The notes: generated by a model from the sequence alone, not told the origin. A stretch of DNA of 32,497 nucleotides from Clostridiales bacterium (GCA_016930575.1 JAFGGL010000077.1:1-32497), one strand, 5' to 3'. Numbered from the stretch's first letter, positions 9,731-21,600 are shown. Numbers and translations are program-made.

Positions 9731-10612
9731 ATGAAACGTAAAGCACTGATCATGGCGATTGTCACCACCCTGCTATGGTCCGGTTCCTATATACTCAACA
9801 AGCTCGCGTTCCAGGGCGGCATCGGGCCGTTGACTCTCTCCGGGCTGCGCTACCTGATCGCATCGCTCTTCCTGTTTTGTATCGGCAGCAGAAAAAAGCA
9901 GGAGACAAGCTATAAACTGCCGCTGTACATGATCATCCTGCTCGGCGTGCTTGGGTACGCCGTCGCCCAGGGTCTGCAGTATATCGGGCAGTCCTACCTG
10001 ACGCCGACGCAATCCTCCCTTTTCCTAAGCGTCGGCAACACGATGCTTGTCATCATCGTAGACAGGATATGGCTGCGGGAAAACCAAACGAAGGGCGATC
10101 TGATCAAGCTGTTGTTCCTGATCGCCGGCATTACGATGTACTATTACCCCTGGGGCGATACCGAACTGTCGGTGATCGGGATGGCGTTCATGCTCCTTTC
10201 CTCGGTCGGATACGCGCTGAACATGACGCTCACCCGCCGCATCATGGTGAAAAAGCAGGCCGATCCCAAAACGCTGGTCGCGCAGACCATGCTTGCCGGA
10301 TCGGTCCTCATGCTTGCGGCCGGCCTGATCACGGAAGGCCTGCCGACGATCACGCTCCGGCTTGTGCTCATCCTCGCGTATTTAAGCCTTGCAAGCGGCG
10401 CGCTGGGCTTCTACCTGTGGACGAAAAGCCAGAAGGAACTGACCGCCTTTGAATCAAGCAGCATCAACAACCTGATGCTCATCGAAATCGCGCTGATGGA
10501 CTTCATTTTCTTCAGCCGGTCCTTCAGCGCGATTCAAATTATAGCGATACTTGTCGTTTTCGTTTCGATATTATTGATCCAAAGAAGAAAAACACCTGCG
10601 AAAATTGATTAG
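9731..10612 (+). CDS. EamA/DMT-family membrane transporter
   Basis: A 293-residue membrane protein with about ten hydrophobic helices arranged as two EamA repeats, the layout of drug/metabolite transporters of the RhaT/YdcZ-like group. The first repeat opens with the typical [14 protein letters not shown] and [15 protein letters not shown]; the second begins near [23 protein letters not shown]. The short C-terminus ends in [10 protein letters not shown]. Substrate is not predictable; family members export amino acids, metabolites or toxic compounds. The ATG at 9731 is preferred over the upstream ATG at 9683 because GAAAGG stands at a sensible distance and the first helix then begins at once after MKRK. 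It converges on hslU, and their stop codons overlap. Confidence 0.85.
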   Translation: MKRKALIMAIVTTLLWSGSYILNKLAFQGGIGPLTLSGLRYLIASLFLFCIGSRKKQETSYKLPLYMIILLGVLGYAVAQGLQYIGQSYLTPTQSSLFLSVGNTMLVIIVDRIWLRENQTKGDLIKLLFLIAGITMYYYPWGDTELSVIGMAFMLLSSVGYALNMTLTRRIMVKKQADPKTLVAQTMLAGSVLMLAAGLITEGLPTITLRLVLILAYLSLASGALGFYLWTKSQKELTAFESSSINNLMLIEIALMDFIFFSRSFSAIQIIAILVVFVSILLIQRRKTPAKID

Positions 10613-11976
10613 AGGATAAAGCGTTTCGTGTCAAAATCGGCCTCATCCTTGGCCAGGTGTTCCATCACATATTCCTCGGTGATGTCCAGATCGACTTCCG
10701 GCATATCCTCTCCGCCGGCGTGGTAGGAAACATCCTCCAGCAGCTTTTCAAACACCGCCAGCAGGCGGCGCGCGCCGATGTCTTCTTTATTCTCGTTGAT
10801 GACGTATGCCGCGCGCGCGATGGCGGCGATCGCCTTGTCCGCAAAGGTCAGGTTGACTTTGTCCACCTTTAAAAGCGCCTGATACTGCCGCGTCAACGCG
10901 TTTTCCGGCTGGGTGAGGATCAGCTTGAAATCCTCCTGCGAGAGGCTTTTGAGCGTCACGTGTACGGGAAAGCGGCCCTGCAGTTCGGGGATCAGGTCCG
11001 TGACCTTCGCCACATGGAACGCGCCCGCCGCGACGAACAGGATGAAGTCGGTCTTCACCGCGCCGTATTTGGTGTTCACGGTCGAGCCTTCCACGATGGG
11101 CAGGATATCGCGCTGTACGCCCTCGCGGCTGACGTCCGGGCCGCCGTAGCCGGAGGAACGCCCGGCGATCTTGTCGATCTCGTCGATGAACACGATCCCG
11201 TGCTGCTCCACGCGGTCGATGGCCTGCTGCTGCACCTCGTCGTCGTCGATCAGTTTGGAGGCTTCCTCGTCAAGTAAAATCTTGCGCGCGTCCTTCACCT
11301 TCACGCGGCGGATCTTGGTTTTCTTGGGCATCATGCCGCCCATCATATCGCCGATGTTGATGGAACTGCCGCCGACTTCTAGCTGCGGCGCGCTTTCTTC
11401 CACCTCGATCTCAAGCTCCTTGTCCTCAAGCAGCCCCTTTTTCAACTGCTCGCGGACTTCCTCGCGTTTGCCGGAGATTCTTTGTTGTTCCTCCGGCGGC
11501 ACTTCGGGTTCTTTTTTATTGCCGAGCAGCATCTCAAACGGGTTTCCGCTGCTCTTCTTGGGCGGGGAAACGAGCAGGCTAACAAGCCTGTCTTCCGCGA
11601 GCACCTGCGCACGCACTTCCACTTTTTTCTTGAATTCGTCGCGCACCAGGCGGATGGCGTTTTCCATCAGATCGCGGATGATGCTCTCCACGTCGCGCCC
11701 CACATAGCCAACCTCGGTAAACTTGGTGGCTTCCACCTTCACAAACGGCGCGTCCACCAGCTTAGCGAGCCTGCGGGCGATCTCGGTCTTGCCGACGCCG
11801 GTAGGACCGATCATCAGGATGTTTTTCGGGTTGATTTCATCGCGGATCTCCTCGGGCAGCTGCGCGCGGCGGTAGCGGTTTCTAAGCGCGATGGCTACGG
11901 CGCGCTTTGCGGCATCCTGCCCGATGATATATCTGTCCAGTTCACGCACGATCTCCCGTGGCGTCAGTTCTTTCAT
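10609..11976 (-). CDS. hslU: HslU (ClpY) ATPase subunit of the HslUV protease
   Basis: HslU is the AAA+ unfoldase that feeds substrates to the HslV peptidase. The 455 residues show Walker A GPTGVGKT (57-64), pore loop GYVGRD (90-95), an intermediate I-domain (about 110-240, Glu/Lys-rich with the GGMMPKKTK stretch), Walker B IVFIDEID (261-268), and sensor 2 in GARRL. It ends RFIL, the hydrophobic C-terminal tail that inserts into HslV. The start at 11976 follows hslV by four bases, with GGGAG inside the hslV end, so the two are co-translated. It is the last gene of the long minus-strand operon. In Bacillus codY follows; here the next gene converges from the other strand. Confidence 0.97.
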   Translation of the reverse strand: MKELTPREIVRELDRYIIGQDAAKRAVAIALRNRYRRAQLPEEIRDEINPKNILMIGPTGVGKTEIARRLAKLVDAPFVKVEATKFTEVGYVGRDVESIIRDLMENAIRLVRDEFKKKVEVRAQVLAEDRLVSLLVSPPKKSSGNPFEMLLGNKKEPEVPPEEQQRISGKREEVREQLKKGLLEDKELEIEVEESAPQLEVGGSSINIGDMMGGMMPKKTKIRRVKVKDARKILLDEEASKLIDDDEVQQQAIDRVEQHGIVFIDEIDKIAGRSSGYGGPDVSREGVQRDILPIVEGSTVNTKYGAVKTDFILFVAAGAFHVAKVTDLIPELQGRFPVHVTLKSLSQEDFKLILTQPENALTRQYQALLKVDKVNLTFADKAIAAIARAAYVINENKEDIGARRLLAVFEKLLEDVSYHAGGEDMPEVDLDITEEYVMEHLAKDEADFDTKRFIL

Positions 11977-11980
11977 ACTT

Positions 11981-12517
11981 TCACGCTCCCACGGTCTCGA
12001 CGGTGATGTTCGTATTGGTGAATACGCAGATGGACGCGGCGATCTCCAGCGCCTTAACCGCGATCTCTTTGGCGTTCAAATCGGTGTTTTGCACCAGCGC
12101 GCGTGCGGCTGCCAGCGCGTAATTGCCGCCCGAGCCCACGGCTGCCACGCCGTCGTCCGGATCGATCACCTCGCCGTTGCCGCTTAACACCAGCAGGGTT
12201 TCCTTGTCGGCGACGATGAGCATGCTTTCAAGTTTACGCATCATTTTGTCGCTGCGCCAGTCCTGCGCGAGGTTCACGGCCGCGCGCTCCAGATTGCCGC
12301 CGCACTGCGTCAGCTTTTCCTCAAAACGCTCGCACAGCGCGAAACTATCCGCCACCGATCCCGCGAACCCCGTAATGACCTTGCCTTCGTATAGCTTCCG
12401 CACCTTTTTGGCGGTAGACTTGAACACGGTATGCTCCCCCATGGTCACCTGTCCGTCGCCGGCGATGGCCACCTGGTCGCCCCGCCGCACTGCGCAAATG
12501 GTTGTCCCGCGCATCAT
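11981..12517 (-). CDS. hslV: HslV (ClpQ) peptidase subunit
   Basis: HslV forms the proteolytic double hexamer capped by HslU. The 178-residue protein begins [12 protein letters not shown]: by family analogy the first four residues are removed to expose Thr5 as the N-terminal nucleophile. IAGDGQVT with Asp21 and the KKVRKLY lysine region complete the catalytic surroundings, and GFAGSVAD is the standard proteasome-like loop. A threonine nucleophile contrasts with the serine of Bacillus CodW/ClpQ. AGGAG stands eight bases before the ATG at 12517; a second ATG follows immediately and would remove just one residue. It lies 29 bases after trmFO; the codV/xerC gene found at this place in Bacillus is absent. 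Confidence 0.97.
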   Translation of the reverse strand: MMRGTTICAVRRGDQVAIAGDGQVTMGEHTVFKSTAKKVRKLYEGKVITGFAGSVADSFALCERFEEKLTQCGGNLERAAVNLAQDWRSDKMMRKLESMLIVADKETLLVLSGNGEVIDPDDGVAAVGSGGNYALAAARALVQNTDLNAKEIAVKALEIAASICVFTNTNITVETVGA

Positions 12518-12546
12518 AGCTGTCACTCCTGTCCTCTGCGATCGTA

Positions 12547-13887
12547 TCACCGACCGGCTATGTCTGTAAAGCGTTCCTGTTCCAACTGTCGCCGCAGGAA
12601 GTCGACTTCCGCCAACGCGCGCTCCGCGACTTTCCTGTTGCGTTCTTGTTTGCTCTTTATTTTCTTCTCTCCCGGTTGATGCTCCGGCGCGTCGATCAGC
12701 CCGAACGCACAGTTCATCGGCTGAAAGCGCCTGTTGGACGTGGACACATACCTGCCCATCGCGCCGATGGCCGTCCTGCCGGAAAGCCGCGGCGGGTCCA
12801 TGCCACGCAACCGGTATGCCATGCTGAGCCCCGCAATAAAGCCGCTGGCCGCGCTTTCCACATAGCCTTCCACGCCCGTGATCTGCCCCGCGAAGTACAG
12901 CCGGGAATCGTTGATGACGCAAAACGTGTCGTCCAGAAACCCAGGGCTATTCAAAAAGGTGTTGCGGTGCATCACGCCCAGACGGGCAAACTCGGCGTTC
13001 CCTAATCCCGGTATCATGCGGAATATCCGTCGCTGTTCCGGAAAGGTGAGCCGCGTTTGGAAGCCCACCATATTATACAACGTAGCGGACGCATTGTCCT
13101 GCCGCAGTTGCACAACGGCATAGGGGCGCCTGCCGGTGCGCGGATCGGTAAGCCCTACGGGCTTGAGCGGCCCAAAGGCGATCGCCCTGTCGCCGCGCTT
13201 GGCAAGGCTTTCGATCGGCATGCAGCCCTCGAACACGGATTTCTCCTCAAACCCTTTTACGGGAACGGTTTCCGCCGTGCGCAAAGCCAGTTCAAAGGCT
13301 TCGTATTCGTCCCTGTCCATCGGACAGTTGAGGTAATCATCGCCGCGGCCGTAGCGCGACATGGAAAACACCTTTTTCATATCCAGCGATTCGATTGTTA
13401 CAATCGGTGCGGCGGCATCGTAGAAATGCAGCGTGGATAGGCCGTCCAGGTTCTCGATCGCCCGGCTGAGCGCGTCGCTCGTCAGCGGGCCTGTGGCAAT
13501 GATCACGTTCCCGTCCGGAATCTCCTTCACTTCTTCCCGCAGCACAGTGATGTTTTCATGGCCGGTTATCGCACGCTCTACCCCTTTGGAAAACTCTTCA
13601 CGGTCTACGGCAAGCGCGCCGCCGGCGGGTATGCTGGTCTCATCCGCTATACGCAGGATGAGGGAGTTTATCCGCCGCATCTCTTCCTTCAGAAGCCCCA
13701 CGGCGTTCGTCAGCCTGTCGGAGCGCAGGCTGTTGGAGCATACGAGCTCGGCTAAAGTATCAAGCGTCTGCGCGGGCGTTTTCTTTCGCGGTTTCATTTC
13801 GATGAGCGTCACCCGTACTCCCCGGTTCGCAAGTTGCCAGGCCGCCTCGCAACCCGCAAGCCCGCCGCCGATTACCGTAGCGTTCAT
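12547..13887 (-). CDS. trmFO: Methylenetetrahydrofolate-tRNA-(uracil-5-)-methyltransferase TrmFO
   Basis: TrmFO makes ribothymidine at U54 of the tRNA T-loop, taking the carbon from methylene-THF and reducing it with FAD/NAD(P)H. The 446-residue protein has the N-terminal FAD Rossmann motif [13 protein letters not shown] (5-17), the catalytic-region cysteine in [11 protein letters not shown] (Cys50), a second conserved cysteine in [11 protein letters not shown] (Cys222), and the FAD-binding [19 protein letters not shown] near the C-terminus. It is full length for the family. The ATG overlaps the topA stop as ATGA, indicating coupled translation. The topA-trmFO-hslVU order is shared with Bacillus. 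Confidence 0.97.
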   Translation of the reverse strand: MNATVIGGGLAGCEAAWQLANRGVRVTLIEMKPRKKTPAQTLDTLAELVCSNSLRSDRLTNAVGLLKEEMRRINSLILRIADETSIPAGGALAVDREEFSKGVERAITGHENITVLREEVKEIPDGNVIIATGPLTSDALSRAIENLDGLSTLHFYDAAAPIVTIESLDMKKVFSMSRYGRGDDYLNCPMDRDEYEAFELALRTAETVPVKGFEEKSVFEGCMPIESLAKRGDRAIAFGPLKPVGLTDPRTGRRPYAVVQLRQDNASATLYNMVGFQTRLTFPEQRRIFRMIPGLGNAEFARLGVMHRNTFLNSPGFLDDTFCVINDSRLYFAGQITGVEGYVESAASGFIAGLSMAYRLRGMDPPRLSGRTAIGAMGRYVSTSNRRFQPMNCAFGLIDAPEHQPGEKKIKSKQERNRKVAERALAEVDFLRRQLEQERFTDIAGR

Positions 13888-16022
13888 TCGTCTGTTTCAG
13901 CCGCCTTTTTCTCCCTGTGGCGGCATTTCTCGTTGGCGCAGAGTAAAACGCGCTCGCCCTTCTTGTTGTTTTTCTCTGTCATATAGCTTCCGCATTGCCG
14001 GCATTTTTCCTTGGCGGGCATCTCCCAGCTGACGAAATCGCACTCGGGATATTTCTCGCAGCCGTAAAACTTGCGGTTTTTCTTTGAGATCTTCTCCATC
14101 AAGCGCGCGCCGCACTTAGGGCAGGGCACGTCGATATATTTCACGATCGGTTTGGTATTGCGGCACTCGGGAAAATTCGGGCAGGCGAGGAACTTGCCGT
14201 AGCGCCCAATTTTATACACCATCATCGCGCCGCATTTGTCGCAGGGCACGTCGCTGACCTCGTCCTTGACTTCGATCTTCTCGATCTGCTCCCCGGCGGT
14301 ATGGAGCATCTCTTTAAGCGGCGGATAAAACTCGCGCAGGATGGCGCGCCATTCTTCCTTGCCCTCCTCGACATCGTCCAGCCTGTCCTCCATCCGCGCG
14401 GTGAAGGCCGTATCGACGATCGGCGCGAAGTATTCAAGCATCATGCTGGTCACCATTTTCCCGAGTTCCGTCGGGTACAGCCGCCGTTTTTCCCGCGCCA
14501 CATAGCCGCGCGAGATGATGGTGGTGATGGTCGGCGCGTAGGTGCTCGGGCGCCCGATGCCCTTTTCTTCCAGCGTTCGCACTAGTGACGCTTCCGTATA
14601 ACGGGACGGCGGCTGGGTGAAGCGCTGGTTGGTTTCCACGCCGTCCACCGTCACGGGATCGCCCGTCTCCAGCGCCGGGATGGCGGTCTCCGGCTTTTGT
14701 TCCTCGTCGTCCATGCTTTCGGTATACAGCGCGCGGTATCCGGCAAAGGTCATGTGCTCGCCGTAGTAGCGCAGGTCCGCGCTGTGCCTTGGATCGCCCG
14801 CGGGCGCGCCGTGCATATCGATTGTCACGGTTTCAAACACGGCGGGCTTCATCTGGCTTGCCATAAAGCGCGTGTAGACCAGCCGGTACAGGTTGAATTG
14901 GTCGCGTGTAAGGTGTTTCTTCACCGCATCCGGCAAAAGCTCGATATCCGTCGGGCGTATGGCCTCGTGCGCGTCCTGCGCGTTCTTGCGGCCCTTGTAT
15001 ACGTTGGGCCTCGCCGGGCAGTATTCCGGTCCGTAGAAAGCCCTGATCTTCTCGCGCACGGCGGTCAGCGCTTCGTTGGACACGCGGACGCTGTCGGTGC
15101 GGATATAGGTCACCAGGCCGACCGTGCCCCGGCCTACGTCCACGCCGTCGTAAAGCGACTGGACGACCTGCATGGTCTTGCCGGTGGAGAAGTTCAACTT
15201 CCGGCTGGCTTCCTGCTGGAGGCTTGAGGTGGTAAAGGGCGGCTGCGGCCGCCTCAGCTTTTCGTCGTGTTTGACGTCGCTGACGGCGAAGGCAGACTTA
15301 AAAATGAATTCCTTTGCGGCAAGGGCGGTTTTCTCCTCCCGGATCACCGCCTTTTTGCCGTTCAGCTGCATGAGCTTCGCCTGCAGGTGAAGCAGCTTCC
15401 CTTTCTGGTTCTTCGCGGTGGAATTCACCAGAATGTCCCAGAATTCCTCGGGGATGAAGCGCTCGATCTCCTCTTCGCGCTGCACGACCAGCTTGGTCGC
15501 CACGCTTTGCACGCGTCCGGCAGAGAGGCCTTTTTTGATCTTCGCCCATAAAAGCGGGCTGATCTTATACCCCACCAGCCTGTCCAGCGCCCGGCGCGCC
15601 TGCTGTGCGTCCACGCGGTCCATATCGATGGCGCGCACCTTGCCGATGGAATCCCGCACAGCTTTCTTGGTGATTTCGTGGAACTCGATACGGCAGGGTT
15701 TGCTGTCGTCCATCTGCAGCAAATTCGCCAGGTGCCAGGAGATCGCTTCACCTTCGCGGTCCGGGTCGGTCGCCAGATAGATGCGCGAGGCGTTTTTGGC
15801 TTCCTTTTTCAGCTTCGCGATGATCTCGCCGCGGCCGCGGATGGTGATGTATTTCATTGTAAAATCGTGTTTCGTATCCACGCCGAGCTGCGACTTGGGC
15901 AGATCGCGCACATGCCCCTGTGACGCTGTGACCTTGTACCCCTTCCCCAGGAATTTCTCCACGGTCTTCGCCTTGGCGGGCGATTCCACGATCACCAGTT
16001 TATGCTTCGTTGCCTCTGCCAC
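13884..16022 (-). CDS. topA: DNA topoisomerase I (type IA)
   Basis: TopA relaxes negative supercoils. The 712-residue protein starts with the Toprim domain: Glu13 in VESPAK and DPDREGE (86-92) as metal-binding acids. The catalytic tyrosine is Tyr306 in [10 protein letters not shown], and RPSTYAPTI lies in the later core. The C-terminal part carries three Cys4 zinc ribbons (CDKC...CPNFPEC, CPKC...CEKYPEC, CRQC...CANEKC), one or more of which usually bind DNA and RNA polymerase. The start is a GTG at 16022, supported by AAGGAGG immediately upstream and by the conserved [13 protein letters not shown] following it. It overlaps trmFO by four bases and follows dprA by 20 bases. Confidence 0.98.
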   Translation of the reverse strand: MAEATKHKLVIVESPAKAKTVEKFLGKGYKVTASQGHVRDLPKSQLGVDTKHDFTMKYITIRGRGEIIAKLKKEAKNASRIYLATDPDREGEAISWHLANLLQMDDSKPCRIEFHEITKKAVRDSIGKVRAIDMDRVDAQQARRALDRLVGYKISPLLWAKIKKGLSAGRVQSVATKLVVQREEEIERFIPEEFWDILVNSTAKNQKGKLLHLQAKLMQLNGKKAVIREEKTALAAKEFIFKSAFAVSDVKHDEKLRRPQPPFTTSSLQQEASRKLNFSTGKTMQVVQSLYDGVDVGRGTVGLVTYIRTDSVRVSNEALTAVREKIRAFYGPEYCPARPNVYKGRKNAQDAHEAIRPTDIELLPDAVKKHLTRDQFNLYRLVYTRFMASQMKPAVFETVTIDMHGAPAGDPRHSADLRYYGEHMTFAGYRALYTESMDDEEQKPETAIPALETGDPVTVDGVETNQRFTQPPSRYTEASLVRTLEEKGIGRPSTYAPTITTIISRGYVAREKRRLYPTELGKMVTSMMLEYFAPIVDTAFTARMEDRLDDVEEGKEEWRAILREFYPPLKEMLHTAGEQIEKIEVKDEVSDVPCDKCGAMMVYKIGRYGKFLACPNFPECRNTKPIVKYIDVPCPKCGARLMEKISKKNRKFYGCEKYPECDFVSWEMPAKEKCRQCGSYMTEKNNKKGERVLLCANEKCRHREKKAAETDE

Positions 16023-16042
16023 AGTATTTCCTCCTTAGTCGG

Positions 16043-17116
16043 TCAGCGGTTTTTCAAGCGGTAGGTATTCCCGCTTTCCCGCGTTATTTCTCCGCCGATC
16101 TCCAGCATGCACAGCTGGGTCATCAGCGCGTCGGTGTCAAGTCCGGTTTCCTTTGCCAGCGCGTCCATCCCCATCGCTTCTTTTTGCAGCGCCTGAACGA
16201 TGACGTTGGATGCGGTGCCGGCGGTATCGTCAACTACCGGTTTCGGGACTTCGATACCCAAATCCGAAAGGATGTCCGCTGCGGATGTGATCATCACCGC
16301 GCCTTCGCGGATGATGGTATTGGGGCCTTCGGCGTAATACTGGCCGATATTGCCCGGTACGGCGAACACCTCGCGCCCCTGGTCCAGCGCCGTCCGCACG
16401 GTGATCATCCCGCCGCTTTTGACGCGCCCTTCCACAAAGACGATGCCTTTGCACAGCCCGCTGATGACGCGGTTGCGGTGCGGGAAGTGATAGCTGTGCG
16501 GCCTGGCGTCCGGCGGGTATTCCGAGATCACCGCGCCGCCTGCGTCAAGGATCTCATGAAACAATCCTGTATTCTCCGGCGGATAGGGCGTGTTCAGCCC
16601 GCCGCCAAGCACCGCGACGGTTTTCCCCTGCATGGATAGCGCGCCTCTGTGTGCGGCGGCGTCGATCCCGATCGCCATGCCGCTGACCACGCACACGCCC
16701 GCAGCGCTCAGCGCTCCGGCAATATTCTTTGCCGTGTCCGCACCGTATCCGCTGGGGTGGCGTGTGCCGACGACGGCCACGGACGGCAGTCTCAGCGTTT
16801 GAACATCCCCCATACAATACAGGAGATACGGCGGGTCGTCAACACTCCTTAACAAATCGGGATAGAACGCATCGTCTGAAAATAGTAATCGTATCCCCTG
16901 ATTTTTCATGCGTTCGATGTGCTGATCCAGCACGCCTTCCCGGTGATAATAACCGAGAATCTTGTTCGCTTCGGCGTTTTTGGAAAATCGCTTCCCTTTG
17001 CCAAACTGCTCCCAAAGCGCGGCGGCGGAGCCTGCTTCCTTCATCAGCTTCTGCAGCCTGTCCGCCGTGATCTCCGCACTGGACAGCCATACAAGACAGC
17101 GCTGTTCTTTGTCCAT
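16043..17116 (-). CDS. dprA: DNA-processing protein DprA (Smf)
   Basis: DprA binds incoming single-stranded DNA during natural transformation and loads RecA on it; it is also kept in many bacteria not known to be competent. The 357 residues show an N-terminal helical SAM-like part (1-75), then the extended Rossmann fold: VAVVGTRHPSGYG (113-125), GMAIGIDAAAHRGAL, LGGGLNTPYPPEN, SEYPPDARPHSYHFPHRNRVISGL and KSGGMITVRTALDQGREVFAVPG. A winged-helix (DML1-like) domain closes the protein from about 295 on. It starts one base after the comM stop, with GGAGG overlapping that stop, so coupling is expected. Confidence 0.97.
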   Translation of the reverse strand: MDKEQRCLVWLSSAEITADRLQKLMKEAGSAAALWEQFGKGKRFSKNAEANKILGYYHREGVLDQHIERMKNQGIRLLFSDDAFYPDLLRSVDDPPYLLYCMGDVQTLRLPSVAVVGTRHPSGYGADTAKNIAGALSAAGVCVVSGMAIGIDAAAHRGALSMQGKTVAVLGGGLNTPYPPENTGLFHEILDAGGAVISEYPPDARPHSYHFPHRNRVISGLCKGIVFVEGRVKSGGMITVRTALDQGREVFAVPGNIGQYYAEGPNTIIREGAVMITSAADILSDLGIEVPKPVVDDTAGTASNVIVQALQKEAMGMDALAKETGLDTDALMTQLCMLEIGGEITRESGNTYRLKNR

Positions 17117-17117
17117 G

Positions 17118-18650
17118 CTACCTCCAGTACCGTCCGTCGAGGTTGCGCAGGTGGATGGCCTGGGCGATGTCCTGCGGCATGATGATCCCGTGCCCGCTCA
17201 GATCGGCGATCGTCCGCCCAACCTTGCAGATGCGGCTGTAGGTGCGCATGCTGATGTGGAACTTCTCCACGGCCGCGTGCAACATGGCCCTGGCGGAGTT
17301 TTCCATGACGCAGTACTTCTCAATGCCCTCCTGCGGCATCTGCGCGTTGCAGAAGAAAGGCTCTTCCTGATAGCGTTCAAGCTGCAGGTTCCGCGCCGCC
17401 ACCACGCGCTTTTGCACGGTGGCGGTGTCCTCCTGCTCCTGCGTACTTTGGATATCGCCGATCTCCACCGCGTCCATCTCCACCTGGATGTCGATGCGGT
17501 CCAGCAGCGGCCCCGAGATGCGCGCCAGATAGCGCTTGATCTCGTTGGGCCTGCAGCGGCAGGGCTTCACCTTGCTGCCGTGGTTGCCGCAGGGGCAGGG
17601 GTTCATGCTTGCCACAAGCATGCAGCGGCTCTGGTATTTCGCCTGCCCGCTGATGCGCGTGACGTTCACGAAACCGTCCTCCAGCGGCTGGCGCAGCGCT
17701 TCCAGCGTTTGCCGCTGGTATTCCGGCAGCTCATCCAGGAACAATACCCCGTTATGCGCCAGCGAAACCTCTCCCGGCCTGGCCTTCACGCCGCCGCCGA
17801 CGATGGCCGGCAGGGACGCGTTGTGGTGCGGCGAACGGAAGGGGCGCTGCGTCATCAGTCCCGTTTCCGCCTCCAGCGCGCCCGCCGCCGAATGGATGCA
17901 GGTCGTCTCCAGCGCTTCCTCGTAGGAAAGCGGCGGCAGGATGCCCGGCATGCAGCGCGCCAGCATGGTTTTCCCGCTGCCGGGCACGCCGACCATCAGC
18001 ATATTGTGCCCGCCCGCGGCCGCGATCTCCAGCGCCTTGCGCGCTATCATCTGCCCTTTGACGTGGCGTAGGTCGCGCGCGGGCCGGTAACTTTCCAACA
18101 GCTGTTCGTAGCCGATCTGCTCTTGCGCTTTGATACGCGCCCAGCCTGTAAGGTGTTCCACCGCCTGCCTGAGCGTGTCCGCGGGATAGATCGTAACATC
18201 GCTTAAGCACTGCACTTCCTTGGCGTTTTGTGCGGGTAAAAGTACGGACGTTATGCCTTTGTCATGCGCCGCGAGCACCATGGAAAGCACGCCGCGCACG
18301 GGCGCGAGTTCGCCGTGCAGCGTGAGTTCGCCAAGCAGCAGCGTTTGATCAAGCTGCGTGTATTCTTCCGGGTTTTGCGCCGCGAGCAGCGCTATGGCGA
18401 TGGACAGCTCCAGGCTCGTGCCTTCCTTTTTCACGTCGGCGGGTGCCAGGTTGATGGTCAGCTTCTTCATCGGCCAATCGTAGCCGAGGTTGAGCATCGC
18501 GGCGCGGATGCGGTCGCGGCTTTCCTTCACGGCGGTGCCGGGCAAGCCGACGATATCAAAGCCGATCATGCCCTTGCCCAGGAAAGCTTCCACATCCACC
18601 AGAAAGCCGTTGACGCCTTCGAGGCCGCCGGAAACCGTTCTCGCTAACAT
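17118..18650 (-). CDS. comM: ComM/YifB family Mg-chelatase-like AAA+ ATPase
   Basis: ComM is a hexameric AAA+ helicase that promotes branch migration during integration of transformed DNA. The 510-residue protein has the N-terminal S5-like fold (VDVEAFLGKGMIGFDIVGLPGTAVKESRDRI), followed by the ATPase with Walker A GVPGSGKT (221-228), Walker B GVLFLDEL (301-308), and a cysteine cluster PCPCG...KPCRC (Cys352, 354, 364, 366) typical of the family and probably zinc-binding. The C-terminal Mg-chelatase subdomain includes SMRTYSRICKVGRTIADL. GGAGG lies just ahead of the ATG. With dprA directly behind it and rarA, recR and rmuC nearby, the region holds much of a DNA uptake and recombination kit. 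Confidence 0.96.
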   Translation of the reverse strand: MLARTVSGGLEGVNGFLVDVEAFLGKGMIGFDIVGLPGTAVKESRDRIRAAMLNLGYDWPMKKLTINLAPADVKKEGTSLELSIAIALLAAQNPEEYTQLDQTLLLGELTLHGELAPVRGVLSMVLAAHDKGITSVLLPAQNAKEVQCLSDVTIYPADTLRQAVEHLTGWARIKAQEQIGYEQLLESYRPARDLRHVKGQMIARKALEIAAAGGHNMLMVGVPGSGKTMLARCMPGILPPLSYEEALETTCIHSAAGALEAETGLMTQRPFRSPHHNASLPAIVGGGVKARPGEVSLAHNGVLFLDELPEYQRQTLEALRQPLEDGFVNVTRISGQAKYQSRCMLVASMNPCPCGNHGSKVKPCRCRPNEIKRYLARISGPLLDRIDIQVEMDAVEIGDIQSTQEQEDTATVQKRVVAARNLQLERYQEEPFFCNAQMPQEGIEKYCVMENSARAMLHAAVEKFHISMRTYSRICKVGRTIADLSGHGIIMPQDIAQAIHLRNLDGRYWR

Positions 18651-18663
18651 CGTTTCCTCCCTT

Positions 18664-21600
18664 TTATACCGGCAGGTTGGGGAACCAGTGCAGGAAAGTC
18701 ATATAGTCTCTTGAAACCGTCATGCCCGACGCGTAGGGGTAAAACATGATGAACAGCACGAACGCAGCCGCCAACAGCGCAATCATCAGGATGTTGCGCT
18801 GCTTTTCGCTCCTGATAAACGTCGCCGTCAGCGCGGTCGCCAGAATGATGAACGGCAGGCTGGCGAAATAATGGTAGATGAACATGGAGCGCGGCACCAG
18901 TACCCAAGGCAGGTACTGCGCCAGGAAAGCAATCGCCAGGATGGCAAGCGCGGGCCGGTCGGCGCGGCCTGACAGGTCGCGTTTATTCCGCCACAGGATT
19001 TTTCTTGCAAGCAGCACGAATACCGCAGCCATTGCCAGCGCGCCCGTGTAGAATACCGCCGGATTGCCCAGGCATACGATGTTCGCGCCGTATCCGGAGG
19101 CGACGAACGCATCCTTGGCGTACCACATGGGTTTGAGAATCAACGGCCACTGCCACCACGGCGAGTAGAACGGGTGGTCCATGCCAAGCCCAGGGGTGGA
19201 ATGATAGGACAGCATGCTCTGCTGCGCGCGGATAATCCGCTGCAGCGTAACCGACCCCGTGGGCGACAGGTACGGGATGTAGCTGAGACAATAGATGACG
19301 GCGGGGACCGCCAGGAAGAACAGCACGCAGAAGCCAAGCGTCGTAAAGATCCTCTTCAGCATGAGTTTCCGCACCGCCTTTACCCTGGCGGCTTCCGTTT
19401 CGTTCAGCTTGTCCGGGTTCAGTTCATACGCAATCAGGCCGGAGCGAAAATGGCGGTAGACGGCGTAGAAAAACAGCACGGCAAGCCCGGCGGCGGCGTA
19501 AAGCCCCGTCCATTTGGATGCGATGGCGCAGCCGATGAACAGACCGGACAGCAGCAGCGGGACCAGCGATTTGAGATACGCTTTGGACAGCAGGCGCGCT
19601 TTCCCGGCGGACACGGCGAACGGATCGGAAAGAATGTATCGCGTCATGCACAGGTAGGACAGGATGATGAAGAAGGTCGGGAACGAATCGATGGTCGCGA
19701 TCCGCGTTTGGGTGAAGTGCATCAGGTCCAGCGTCATCAGCAGCATCGCGAACGCGGCGAACTTCCGCTTGCCGGTCAGCTGTTTGCCGAACAGGTACAT
19801 CGCCGGCAGCATCAGCGCGCCGATCAGCGCGCCCATAAAGCGCCAGCCGAACGGCGTCATGCCGAAGACCGCGATGCCAAGCGACATGATCTCCTTGCCA
19901 AGCGGCGGGTGCGAGGTTTCGTACGGCGCCAACCCGTGCAGGTGCTCATACGCCGTACGCGCGTGGTAGATCTCGTCGAAATACGTGCCGTTGAACCATC
20001 CCGGTTCGCCGGTGATCATATTTTGTTCATCGATCAAATTCTCGGGCGCCGTATCGGTTTTCAACGCGTTCTCCGGACTGTTATAGGATACCAGCGACAA
20101 GGGGATCTGGTCACCGTTTTCGTCCCGTACGACGATCTCCCACAGGTTCAACCCTGCGAACTCCGCGTTGACGCGTAGGTATTTGCCCGTGAACCAAACG
20201 ATATTGGCTTCGCTGTCCACCGCGAACTCCTCGGTATAGATATCGTCTACCAGCGCGGGCGTCGCGTACAGCCAGCGGTAGCAAAGCCCCTGCCGCATAC
20301 GGCAGATGGTTTTCTCCGACCAGGTCTCGCCGTCGTCGCTTACGGACACGGTGAAGTTATGATAGCTGACACCTGCGTAGTAAAGAAGCTTGAACGTGCT
20401 CTCCTCTTCCAGTTCGAAGACGATTTGATCCTCGGCGCTCGCGGACACCCAAGCCGTCTGCGGCGCTTTCGTGCTGCCAAGGTTCACAAACGCGACCACG
20501 CAGTAAACGATGAACGTGATCCCCATGATAAGGAAATCGCGGGTCTTAAGATGAAGCCTGGCGTCTTTGGGATGCAGCAATCGCTCCTGATGTACCTGCT
20601 TGTCCGAAAATAGTCTGATCGGCTGGATATTCAACGGTTCGGACGGCGAAAGCCCCGTAAACGCGATGAACGCCGCGTAACCGCACAGCAGGATATTGGC
20701 AATACACAGCAGGGCATTGACAGCGCCGGTATCGGCGTTGAGATGCCCCATTGAAGCGCCGAACAGGATGGAGTTATCCAGCACGATTGCGATGTTGATA
20801 AAGGTCGTCACCGACAGCCAGGCGCACAGCAACAGCAACCGCCTGTCCTTTGTGTAGATATAGGCAAGCGGCAGCAATGCGCATGCCGCGAAAAGGTAGC
20901 GCTCGTGGATCTTCAGACCCAGCACATATATGCCGATCAGCATCAGCGCCATATAGAACGGCAGCACCGCCGGCTTGCGCTCGATCAAGACCAGCAGGAG
21001 AACGGCTGCATAGACGAAAACCATCCACATCGTGCCGTAGACAAGGAAGGTGGCGGGCCAAATCGCGGAGAGAAGGAACGTAAGCCCGAACACGGCGCAC
21101 AGCGCGGCAAGCGCAAATTTGCGGCTGTCGTCCGTGCCCGTTGCCCCTTGTTTCAATCCCCGCCACAGCGCTTTCGCGCGAGTACGGATTTCCGCAAACT
21201 TCCGCAGGATATTCAGCTTCCAAAGCCCAAGCGATAGCAGTAAAAGTCCCGTCCCGGCGGGCAGCCATGCCGAGAGCGTTTTCACCGCCCCGCCGGACGC
21301 CTCCGAAAGTGCGGACCAGTTGCCGCCCAGCAGGTACGCCAGGTTCGCGGTATTGAGCACCGCATAATTATAAGAGGACAGCGTCTTCTGATAGAGTTTG
21401 ATAAGCCACAACGGATCGTCCTGCTTGATATGGAAGGGCAACACGACGGCCAGCGCCGCGATCACGGCAAACAACGCGCCCTGCCAAAGCTGTTTGTATT
21501 GCCGTTTTCGTCCGTCCTTCTCGTCATAAATAACAGACGCAAGCAGCCATACAAGCGCAACGGGCGCGAATAACAGCGCCTGTGGCTTGATGAGGACAGC

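Noticed and set aside
16962-18071. A long plus-strand frame of 369 codons opposite dprA and comM
   Set aside because: Composition is typical of antisense shadow in GC-rich coding DNA; both opposite-strand genes have full sets of family motifs.
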